Shown piece by piece: positions 1-5,025 of a stretch of 5,810 nt of DNA. The stretch lies in contig CAZWUO010000211.1 in assembly GCA_964636675.1 (NCBI GenBank), forward strand, positions 1-5,810. The letters run 5' to 3'. The stretch comes from JALUUH01 sp964636675 (GTDB lineage: Bacteria > Pseudomonadota > Gammaproteobacteria > S012-40). Under the pieces are notes generated by a model. It was not told the origin of the DNA, did no database searches, and was given only the letters and a program-made list of their open reading frames with translations. The number at the start of each line of letters is the position of its first letter. Position 1 is the stretch's first letter. The position numbers and the translations under genes are program-made.

Positions 1-2
1 CT

Positions 3-401
3 TATCCGGAGGATTATCGTAACTGGTCTCATGTAAAATCCATGATAATTGAACCAGGACATCCACTAGAAAATCCTTTTCAAGGCATCCATCATATCTA
101 TGGAAATGAAAAATCCTTAGAAGGCCTAACAAGCGGAAAGTATGCCGATGGATCAGTATTGGTTTTCGACCTGCTTAACTATGTAAAAAAAAATAATACG
201 ATTCAGGAAGGCAAGCGTAAATTAGTTGGAGTAATGCACAAAGATGCAAAAAAATACGCGAAAACGGGTGGCTGGGGTTTTGAAGGTTTCGCTGCCAATA
301 GCAAAACTGAAAGATTGACAAAGGATGGCGGTGCATCATGTTTTTCATGTCATCTTCCACAGAAAAATGGTGATTATGTTTTTTCACGCTTTAGAGACTA
401 G
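3..401 (+). CDS. Cytochrome P460-family protein, C-terminal part (5' end outside window)
   Basis: The reading frame is open from the first full codon (start YPEDYRNW), so this is the C-terminal 132 residues of a longer protein. A Met at 42 lies inside the conserved block and is not taken as the start. Seen: the P460-type blocks HVKSM, GIHHIY, DGSVLVFDLL, GGWGFEGF, and a single c-type haem site CFSCH (339-353) close to the C-terminus. Known of the family: about 160-200 residues with an N-terminal signal peptide, acting in the periplasm. Members bind one haem c, in true P460 also cross-linked to a lysine, and oxidise hydroxylamine or bind NO. The cytochrome c'-beta relatives share the fold. The missing signal peptide and unaligned lysines mean I cannot say which subtype this is. 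It ends in a terminator at 421-456, so it is not cotranscribed with anything to the right. Confidence 0.88.
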   Translation, partial: YPEDYRNWSHVKSMIIEPGHPLENPFQGIHHIYGNEKSLEGLTSGKYADGSVLVFDLLNYVKKNNTIQEGKRKLVGVMHKDAKKYAKTGGWGFEGFAANSKTERLTKDGGASCFSCHLPQKNGDYVFSRFRD

Positions 402-420
402 GCAATTTCAAGTCTCAATT

Positions 421-456
421 TGAGTCGGTATTTTATTATTACCGGCTCATTTTTTT
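421..456 (+). terminator. Intrinsic terminator after the P460-type gene
   Basis: The arms 421-430 and 440-449 pair over 10 bp (TGAGTCGGTA with TACCGGCTCA, one G-U pair), with a 9-nt AT-rich loop. A run of seven T follows at 450-456. The site starts about 20 bp after the P460 stop codon. The reverse side has no U tract, so it should stop only + strand transcription. It is not a proper terminator for the convergent MOSC gene ending at 500. Confidence 0.85.
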
Positions 457-499
457 GTAACGTCTTGATCAGTGTCCTTTGGCCAGATAGCGATGAACA

Positions 500-1207
500 T
501 TATCTTTTATTAACGACTGGAATCTGGATACGCTGGGATTCATCTTCGATCTTACCCGTTGTTATTCTTTTAATGAGAATCTTACGCCAACGATCTGGTA
601 AAACAGGTAATGACAGAAGAACATTAATTTTTTTCATGTTCATTCGATCACGCAATAAAATATTCATAACTTCGGCAAGATTTGCTTCTTTGTATGGTCG
701 GTCAATTAACATTAACGGGTCACCCTGAGAAACTTCGCCTTCTTTGATTACCCTATAATACCATCCCGTCAAACATCGGTATTGAACAGTTTTTGCGAGG
801 TCAAATATTTGAAATCGATGGCTTAACTTCCAGCAGGGTTGGCGTCCTTGGGATAGTTCAATGATTGCATTGCCTAGTTTAAATACATCACCAAAACATA
901 CTTGATTTTCGATAATACCCGTTGTTGATATATTTTCACCAAATCCTCCCATTTCAAATACTGCCTGCGGATAAATACTTTTTAGCACATCATAATGCTC
1001 CGCAGGAAAATGATGAATTGCTTTTTCCAATCCACCATGAACTCGTTTATCGGCCTGTTCATCTCCGATAAAACCTAATTTTTTTAAGTACAATGGAGCA
1101 TTGATCGCCTTCTTTTTTATCCCGCTCAATTCTTCATTTGGACCGAATTTTTCAATCTTACCAATTCGTAAACAATTTATTTTTATTGCTAGCAAGGGAA
1201 TACTCAT
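500..1207 (-). CDS. YiiM-like MOSC-domain protein
   Basis: 235 residues, close to the length of E. coli YiiM (about 224). Seen: the MOSC core at about residues 25-168, with KRVHGG (54-59), GGFGENIS (87-94), GDVFKLG (106-112) and SQGRQPCWKL (119-128). Cys125 in the last motif is the conserved MOSC cysteine. Residues 170-220 match the small helical 3-alpha extension typical of the YiiM branch. Known: MOSC proteins bind molybdenum cofactor. YiiM and YcbX protect against N-hydroxylated bases such as 6-hydroxylaminopurine by reducing them. The same activity is inferred here, not shown. The start ATG (1205-1207) overlaps the stop of the upstream amidotransferase gene in an ATGA, so it is probably translated by coupling. 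There is no good intrinsic terminator on this strand after the stop. The C-terminus is slightly longer than usual, with a basic tail. Confidence 0.9.
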   Translation of the reverse strand: MSIPLLAIKINCLRIGKIEKFGPNEELSGIKKKAINAPLYLKKLGFIGDEQADKRVHGGLEKAIHHFPAEHYDVLKSIYPQAVFEMGGFGENISTTGIIENQVCFGDVFKLGNAIIELSQGRQPCWKLSHRFQIFDLAKTVQYRCLTGWYYRVIKEGEVSQGDPLMLIDRPYKEANLAEVMNILLRDRMNMKKINVLLSLPVLPDRWRKILIKRITTGKIEDESQRIQIPVVNKR

Positions 1208-1908
1208 ATGGGAAGTCCCTTAATCCATTCATCAATGCACTTAAGCCCTTGTTGCTCAAGAGCGATACCTTGTAATGCACTTTCTTCACGTAGTTGGGTT
1301 ATGTTGATATCGTGCTTTGCCAATTCGCAGGCATGACCAATCAACCATGATTCTATACTTGTGCTCGCAAATTCAGGGTGGCACTGAAAGGCTAAACAAT
1401 GTTTACCAACGCTGAAGACTTGATTAATGCAGTTAGGGGTTGATGCGAGTCGCACAGCACCAATAGGTAGATCGAAGGTATCTCCGTGCCAATGCAACAT
1501 ACTTGTTAGACCACCATCCAAGTGTCTGACAGGAGAATTTTTTCCATCATTTGTCAGCGTCAAAGGTATCCAGCCTATTTCTGTATTTTGCCCTGGGTAG
1601 ACATTCGATTGCAAAGCGCGCGCAATTAATTGGGCCCCCAAACAAAAGCCTAGGATGGGATGTTTAGCATCCAATACCGTCTTAATATGCCTGATTTCGT
1701 CTTTCAAATAAGGATAAAAATCATCTTCGTACGCCCCGATAGGTCCGCCCAATACGACAAGCATGTCGTAATCAAGAACATTAAGTCTGCCTAAGTCCGA
1801 TAGCCCTACATCCACGTAATTGACTGCATATCTCTGTGTCTCAAAATAGGCTTGGTAGATACCGAGACTTTCAAAGTGGACATGACGGAATGCTAGCAAT
1901 TTTTTCAT
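1204..1908 (-). CDS. Class I glutamine amidotransferase (GMP synthase-like GATase domain protein)
   Basis: 234 residues, consisting of a single GATase1 domain with no synthetase partner domain. Seen: the oxyanion region VLGGPIGAYED (52-62), the nucleophile elbow GFCLGAQLIA (Cys89), HWHGDTFDLP (139-148), and the catalytic pair in FQCHPEF (His177, Glu179). The triad is complete, so it should be active as a glutamine or gamma-glutamyl amide hydrolase. Stand-alone members are usually annotated GMP synthase-like, but their true substrates are mostly unknown. The start ATG (1906-1908) has a GGAG ribosome site about 8 nt upstream and lies behind a strong promoter. It is the first gene of a two-gene operon with the MOSC gene, and the two overlap by 4 bp (ATGA, 1204-1207). 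It is divergent from a XRE-cupin regulator. A gamma-glutamyl hydrolase of the PuuD type is possible in view of that regulator, but the motifs fit the GuaA-like group better. Confidence 0.9.
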   Translation of the reverse strand: MKKLLAFRHVHFESLGIYQAYFETQRYAVNYVDVGLSDLGRLNVLDYDMLVVLGGPIGAYEDDFYPYLKDEIRHIKTVLDAKHPILGFCLGAQLIARALQSNVYPGQNTEIGWIPLTLTNDGKNSPVRHLDGGLTSMLHWHGDTFDLPIGAVRLASTPNCINQVFSVGKHCLAFQCHPEFASTSIESWLIGHACELAKHDINITQLREESALQGIALEQQGLKCIDEWIKGLPI

Positions 1909-1932
1909 AGCTTATTCTCCGAGTGGTTCCAC

Positions 1933-1949
1933 ATGACACCTTGTGTCAT
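1933..1949. promoter_or_regulatory. Perfect 17-bp palindrome, candidate operator 1
   Basis: ATGACAC-CTT-GTGTCAT: two 7-bp arms with perfect inverted symmetry around a 3-bp spacer. It lies in the divergent gap between the XRE-cupin gene and the amidotransferase operon, covering about +3 to +19 of the operon's predicted transcript. The short spacer and dyad symmetry are typical of a dimeric helix-turn-helix regulator site. It could also form a small hairpin in the mRNA leader, but there is no U tract. Confidence 0.65.
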
Positions 1950-1958
1950 TCGAGATCT

Positions 1959-1987
1959 AGAATAATAGGTATCACACATAGTGTCAA
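1959..1987 (-). promoter_or_regulatory. Sigma70 promoter for the amidotransferase-MOSC operon
   Basis: Read on the - strand, a perfect -35 box TTGACA (1982-1987) and a -10 box TATTCT (1959-1964, 5 of 6 to consensus) are separated by exactly 17 bp. Transcription should start near 1952, giving a leader of about 43 nt before the ATG at 1908. The -35 box and spacer lie within the imperfect palindrome at 1971-1987, and the perfect palindrome at 1933-1949 lies just downstream of the expected start. A protein bound at either site would be expected to block this promoter. Confidence 0.75.
1971..1987. promoter_or_regulatory. Imperfect 17-bp palindrome, candidate operator 2
   Basis: ATCACAC-ATA-GTGTCAA has the same 7-3-7 geometry as the perfect site at 1933-1949, with a conserved GTGTCA right arm and two mismatches within the dyad. 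Its centre is 38 bp from that of the first site. It covers the -35 box and part of the spacer of the operon promoter. A third isolated half-site GTGTCAT at 1999-2005 has no matching left arm and sits next to the regulator's own likely -10 box. Confidence 0.5.
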
Positions 1988-1991
1988 TTCG

Positions 1992-2005
1992 TATACTCGT
2001 GTCAT
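1992..2005 (+). promoter_or_regulatory. Possible -10 box and GTGTCAT half-site in front of the regulator gene
   Basis: TATACT at 1992-1997 is 4 of 6 to the -10 consensus with the essential TA...T positions. No recognisable -35 stands 16-18 bp upstream, so a basal promoter would be weak. A GTGTCAT half-site follows directly at 1999-2005. Transcription would start near 2004, only about 8 nt before the first ATG at 2012. This is a tentative call. Confidence 0.35.
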
Positions 2006-2011
2006 TCAGTC

Positions 2012-2632
2012 ATGTATTCTCTGATCTCTATGAATGCCCGAATTAAACTACTCAGAAAGCAACACAACTTTAGTCTTGATAATCTTGCATCGCGTTCTGG
2101 ACTGACGAAGAGCTATTTATCAAAGGTCGAGCGTGGACTATCGACACCTTCAATTAGTACCGCGTTGGCAATTGCGAATGCCTTGGAGGTTGATGTGGGA
2201 GATTTGTTTGCTGCTTCCACACATGACCTTATCTCCGTTGTAAAGAAGGGTGAAAGCCTAAGAATTGGTTCCAATGATGACAATAAAAGGATAATTGATG
2301 TCTTGGCCTCAGGTATAACAGACAAAGCTATGCAGCCATTTATCATATCCCCGCCCAGTAATTTCGAGAAAGGTCCACAGCTGCATGTACACATAGGCGA
2401 AGAATTTTTATATGTCTTGGAAGGTGAGCTAGAAATTGAGTTTCCCGAACAAATTGAACGACTCGTGCAAGGGGACTCCATCTATTTTAGAGCAGAAATA
2501 CCCCATCGCATTAGGTGTGTTGGACAGAAGAAGTCAGCATCAGCTCTTGTTGTTATTTCAGAAGGTAAACCAATTTCGTTTACCAGCAAACACTGGAAGA
2601 GCGGCAAAGAACTTGGAACAGGGCCTTCATGA
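2012..2632 (+). CDS. XRE-family HTH regulator with C-terminal cupin domain
   Basis: 206 residues. Seen: an N-terminal helix-turn-helix of the XRE type (about 9-66; LRKQHNFSLDNLA, then recognition helix TKSYLSKVERG, then STPSISTALAIANAL), a linker, and a cupin_2 barrel at about 115-185. The barrel has HVHIGEEFLYVLEGE (125-139) and GDSIYFRAEIPH (154-165), keeping the His and Glu residues usual for a metal or ligand pocket. Known: proteins of this architecture, such as PuuR, are repressors or activators whose cupin senses a small molecule. The gene is divergent from the amidotransferase-MOSC operon, and the shared gap contains repeated GTGTCA sites, so autoregulation and control of the operon are inferred. 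The start is uncertain: ATG 2012 and ATG 2030 (giving MNARIKLLRK, a common XRE beginning) both lack a Shine-Dalgarno sequence. The effector is unknown. Confidence 0.9.
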   Translation: MYSLISMNARIKLLRKQHNFSLDNLASRSGLTKSYLSKVERGLSTPSISTALAIANALEVDVGDLFAASTHDLISVVKKGESLRIGSNDDNKRIIDVLASGITDKAMQPFIISPPSNFEKGPQLHVHIGEEFLYVLEGELEIEFPEQIERLVQGDSIYFRAEIPHRIRCVGQKKSASALVVISEGKPISFTSKHWKSGKELGTGPS

Positions 2633-2637
2633 AGCAA

Positions 2638-3003
2638 TCACGCCAGGGCAAAAATATACCAAGAATGTTTGCTTGTTGCATTATCAACTCTTAATATGCC
2701 GCCATGTTGACCAGGAAAGAAAATAACACATTTTTTATTTAATGAATTTCCATACTGCCTAATGACCAGTTCATCGTCATCGATGTTCACTTTATATCTT
2801 TTGGTTTCAGATGAATCGACATCAGCTATGTTTTGAATATTAAGTCAGGTAAATAGTGCTTCAGAGCGATTGATGCACTACCGAAATATAAAATAACTGC
2901 AATTGATAATATTGAAAAATATGTCCAGTTGGTTTTTTTAGGTATTTTTATACTTGAGCGACCTTAAAATAGTTGCGCGTGTTGGTAAGTCAAATTTAGA
3001 CAT
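2638..3003 (-). pseudogene. Decayed membrane-anchored protein, possibly an alpha/beta hydrolase N-terminus
   Basis: No single reading frame spans this stretch, but three consecutive - strand segments join into a sensible protein. A start at 3001-3003 gives MSKFDLPTRATILRSLKYK. A shift in the A-rich run around 2938-2963 leads into PKKTNWTYFSILSIAVILYF and then GSASIALKHYLPDLIF, a likely transmembrane anchor. A second shift around 2826-2844 returns to the first frame. That frame stays open for over 60 codons, with DVDSSETKRYKVNIDDDELV, CVIFFPGQHGGI and an end at SWYIFALA. The VIFFPGQHGG strand-loop resembles the first beta strand and oxyanion loop of alpha/beta hydrolases. No GxSxG nucleophile remains, because the frame stops 6 bp from the convergent XRE-cupin gene. 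So the gene is frameshifted twice and has lost its 3' half. The coding origin is fairly likely; the family call is tentative. Confidence 0.5.
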
Positions 3004-3124
3004 ATCTTTATTGATGTACTAGGTCTATACCTAAAGATTCGATAGTGTAATAAGTTTTCAATTTTCTTAAATACAAATATACGCTTGGCTCTAAAGAATG
3101 GCTAGGGGTTCCCTCGTAAACTAA

Positions 3125-3161
3125 GTGCAAGTAATGCACAGAATTATTGGCAGTGTATAAT
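3125..3161 (+). promoter_or_regulatory. Probable bioA promoter region with small inverted repeat
   Basis: A perfect -10 box TATAAT lies at 3156-3161, giving a transcript start near 3168 and a leader of about 26 nt before the bioA ATG. No good -35 is seen. At the place where it should be there is a 5-bp inverted repeat GTGCA-AGTAA-TGCAC (3125-3139). A weak -35 covered by a dyad would suit an activated or repressed promoter, but so short a dyad can occur by chance. A standard gammaproteobacterial BirA operator is not present. Confidence 0.45.
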
Positions 3162-3193
3162 GCAATTTACCATAGCTTAGTGTTTATACTTTT

Positions 3194-4477
3194 ATGCATC
3201 AATATCAGCAACTCCTGGATACAGATCGTCAGTATATCTGGCACCCTTATTCTGCTCTGGGCAAAAATGTCCCGGTCTTTCCGGTTGTTTCCGCTCAGGG
3301 TGTTAGGCTCAAACTGGCGGATGGTAGAGAATTAATTGATGGCATGTCATCTTGGTGGAGCGCCATCCATGGTTATAATCATCCACAGCTTAATCAGGCC
3401 ATTGAATCCCAGCTAAAAAATATGAGCCATGTCATGTTTGGCGGCCTGACCCATCCACCTGCAGTAGAGCTTGCGCAAACTCTGATTCATATTACCCCGG
3501 ACAACTTAACTTCTGTTTTTTTCAGTGATTCTGGCTCGGTTGCGGTTGAAGTTGCCATGAAAATGGCCATTCAATACTGGCATGCTAAGAAGCAGCCTGA
3601 AAAACAGCGATTTTTAACCCTGCGTAATGGTTATCATGGCGATACTTTTGGTGCTATGTCGGTATGTGACCCGGTGACGGGTATGCATAGTCTATTTACC
3701 CAAAGCCTGGCGCAGCAGTTATTTATTGATGCCCCGACAAGCCGCTTTGACAGCCTCTGTAATGCGCCAGACTTAGATCATCTAAAAACAGCTCTGCAGC
3801 AAAATCACGCGCAACTTGCCGCCTTTATTCTTGAGCCTGTGGTACAGGCTACCGGTGGCATGCGATTTTATTCTGCCGACTTCTTAAACCGGGCAAGAGC
3901 GCTGTGTGATGAATTTAAGGTCTTATTGATTTTTGATGAAATTGCCACTGGCTTTGGCCGCACCGGTAAATTGTTTGCCGGTGAGCATGCGCAGATACAG
4001 CCCGACATTATGTGTATAGGCAAAGCCCTTACGGGTGGTTATCTCAGCCTTGCAGCCACGCTCAGTAACACCGAGATTGCGCAGACTATTTCACAGGGAA
4101 ATCCCGGTGTGTTTATGCATGGCCCGACCTTTATGGCCAATCCCCTTGCCTGTGCCGTCGCTGCTGCCAGCATTAAACTGTTGCTAGAATCAGACTGGCA
4201 GACAAAAATAAAACAGATTGAGCAATGGCTGCATCATTCCCTGCAAAAATGTTCTAAGCTTGATAAAGTTTTTGAGGTTCGTGTACTGGGTGCCATTGGT
4301 GTTGTGGAATGCCGGCAGGCAGTTGACATGAATATTATTCAGCCGGCTCTGGTTGCCAAAGGTGTATGGCTACGCCCATTTGGTAAGCTTATTTATATTA
4401 TGCCGCCCTATATTATAGGTAAACAGGATATTGAGCAGCTGTGTAATGCGGTATATGACGTACTAAATGATTGCTAA
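3194..4477 (+). CDS. bioA: Adenosylmethionine-8-amino-7-oxononanoate aminotransferase
   Basis: 427 residues, full length for the family (E. coli 429). It transfers the amino group of S-adenosylmethionine to 8-amino-7-oxononanoate, giving 7,8-diaminononanoate, the third step from the pimeloyl thioester to biotin, in the cytosol. It is a fold type I, class III PLP aminotransferase. Seen: IWHPYSALG (15-23) and GMSSWWSAIHGYNHPQLN near the N-terminus, typical of BioA; phosphate-binding SDSGSVAVEVAMKMA; GYHGDTFGAMSV; ILEPVVQATGGM; the PLP-ring aspartate in LIFDEIATGFGRTGKLF; and the Schiff-base lysine Lys277 in CIGKALTGGYLSLAATL. HGPTFMANPLACAVA and WLRPFGKLIYIMPPY complete the active site. The start at 3194 is the first ATG after an in-frame stop at 3173. 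It has no clear Shine-Dalgarno sequence. No other bio gene adjoins it, and it appears to be transcribed alone between its own -10 box and a terminator. Confidence 0.96.
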   Translation: MHQYQQLLDTDRQYIWHPYSALGKNVPVFPVVSAQGVRLKLADGRELIDGMSSWWSAIHGYNHPQLNQAIESQLKNMSHVMFGGLTHPPAVELAQTLIHITPDNLTSVFFSDSGSVAVEVAMKMAIQYWHAKKQPEKQRFLTLRNGYHGDTFGAMSVCDPVTGMHSLFTQSLAQQLFIDAPTSRFDSLCNAPDLDHLKTALQQNHAQLAAFILEPVVQATGGMRFYSADFLNRARALCDEFKVLLIFDEIATGFGRTGKLFAGEHAQIQPDIMCIGKALTGGYLSLAATLSNTEIAQTISQGNPGVFMHGPTFMANPLACAVAAASIKLLLESDWQTKIKQIEQWLHHSLQKCSKLDKVFEVRVLGAIGVVECRQAVDMNIIQPALVAKGVWLRPFGKLIYIMPPYIIGKQDIEQLCNAVYDVLNDC

Positions 4478-4494
4478 TTTATGTCCATAATATC

Positions 4495-4535
4495 GGGGAT
4501 GCCACTCTTAAAAAGGGTAGCGTCCCCTTATTCTC
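4495..4535 (+). terminator. Intrinsic terminator-like hairpin after bioA
   Basis: GGGGATGC (4495-4502) pairs with GCGTCCCC (4520-4527), with one G-U. The stem continues inward past a C/A mismatch with ACTCT (4504-4508) and AGGGT (4514-4518), leaving a 5-nt TAAAA loop. The downstream sequence TTATTCTCT is only moderately T-rich. It starts 17 bp after the bioA stop, so it most likely ends that transcript. Confidence 0.7.
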
Positions 4536-4611
4536 TCCCTAAGAACCCAAAGATTTCGAATCACTAAATCCACACGCTTCTGCTCACGTTGCGTACCTAC
4601 CTCTCTCCCTA
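4532..4611. repeat. Pair of 10-bp direct repeats
   Basis: TCTCTCCCTA occurs at 4532-4541 and again at 4602-4611, exactly 70 bp apart. The second copy overlaps the stop codon of the PEP-CTERM fragment on the - strand. The 60 bp between have no gene. They may mark an old rearrangement end, or be chance in pyrimidine-rich sequence. Confidence 0.35.
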
Positions 4612-4900
4612 TAGGCAACGTCGCTGCTTAGTGCTCGCAACGCCAATAAGACCCGCAGCCAGCAACAACATCGTTCCTGGCTCTGGTACCGTTGCTGCGG
4701 CAACATCGCCGGAGCGAACAGCCCAAGCATAGAACTCTTTGGTCTTAGGGGCGACGTCCTGGTTACCGTAATCGGTTCCGAAGCCCCACGCATTAGCGGT
4801 ACTTGGCGCGTACTCCGTACCTGACCAATAGGCATAGGACTGCACATTGTCAAACAAACTTAGGTCTGCGTCAGTACTTGTATTAATTGAGTCATTCAAT
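4609..4900 (-). pseudogene. C-terminal fragment of a DUF1566 (Lcl-like) exported protein with PEP-CTERM sorting tail
   Basis: About 95 codons of good coding sequence, read on the - strand, with no start codon in place. Seen: DNVQSYAYWSGTEYAP, then ANAWGFGTDYGNQ and FYAWAVRSGDVA, a block characteristic of DUF1566/Lcl C-terminal domains. A PEP-CTERM signal follows: VPEPGT, a hydrophobic stretch MLLLAAGLIGVAS, and a basic end TKQRR. Known: PEP-CTERM tails direct proteins to the exosortase (EpsH/XrtA) system for processing at the inner membrane, usually with exopolysaccharide. The frame runs into the 17-bp repeats at about 4897, where the similarity stops. The signal peptide and most of the domain are therefore missing, and the only nearby start would be TTG at 4909-4911, inside repeat DNA. 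It is taken as a 5'-truncated remnant. Its partner exosortase is not in the window. Confidence 0.75.
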
Positions 4901-4959
4901 CGATGAGGCAATCGATGGGGTCAGGCAATCGATGGGGTCAGGCAATCGATGGGGTCAGA
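4897..4959. repeat. 17-bp tandem repeat array (REP-like), upstream of the transposase
   Basis: The unit CAATCGATGGGGTCAGG begins at 4909, 4926 and 4943, with a shortened 12-bp copy at 4897-4908 (CAATCGATGAGG). The last copy ends in GGGGTCAGAC. Two full units are identical base for base. The GGGGTCAG motif with an adjacent palindrome is commonly found beside REP-associated Y1 transposases, as here. The array starts exactly where the PEP-CTERM fragment loses coding similarity. Confidence 0.8.
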
Positions 4960-4967
4960 CTCGATTG
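4943..4967. repeat. REP-like hairpin at the transposase side of the array
   Basis: CAATCGA (4943-4949) and TCGATTG (4961-4967) form a 7-bp inverted repeat around an 11-nt loop TGGGGTCAGAC. A short hairpin with a conserved GGGGTCAG next to it is what RAYT enzymes recognise as single-stranded DNA. Only the last unit of the array has the closing arm. A TTGACA at 4969-4974 follows and could be the -35 of the transposase gene, although the matching -10 is poor. Confidence 0.6.
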
Positions 4968-5025
4968 ATTGACAATATTCTGTTCTGCTGCTTCAAACTA
5001 GTCAGAGACGGAGAAGAGTTTATTC

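Noticed and set aside
420..728. Open frame of 102 codons on the + strand
   Set aside because: It lies over the terminator and antisense to the conserved MOSC gene, starts within the terminator hairpin, and has no family resemblance.
2113..2481. 122-codon - strand frame inside the XRE-cupin gene
   Set aside because: Low-complexity Ser/Thr-rich translation, antisense to a gene with clear HTH and cupin motifs.
2436..2726. 96-codon + strand frame overlapping the regulator's 3' end
   Set aside because: It is out of frame with the cupin and covers the - strand hydrolase remnant; the translation shows no motif.
3110..3140. BirA operator upstream of bioA
   Set aside because: One arm (TCGTAAACT) resembles TTGTAAACC, but no GGTTTACAA-like arm follows at 15-16 bp.
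3147..3335. 62-codon + frame at the bioA 5' end
   Set aside because: It starts within the promoter -10 region and runs in another frame of bioA; the hydrophobic look comes from frame-shifted reading.
4586..4621. Terminator for the PEP-CTERM fragment (ACGTTGC / GCAACGT arms)
   Set aside because: A 7-bp stem with a long 22-nt loop and no T tract on either strand, and it includes the gene's own stop region.
4897..4959. CRISPR array
   Set aside because: The units are 17 bp and directly adjacent, with no spacers and no cas genes; they fit a tandem REP-like array.
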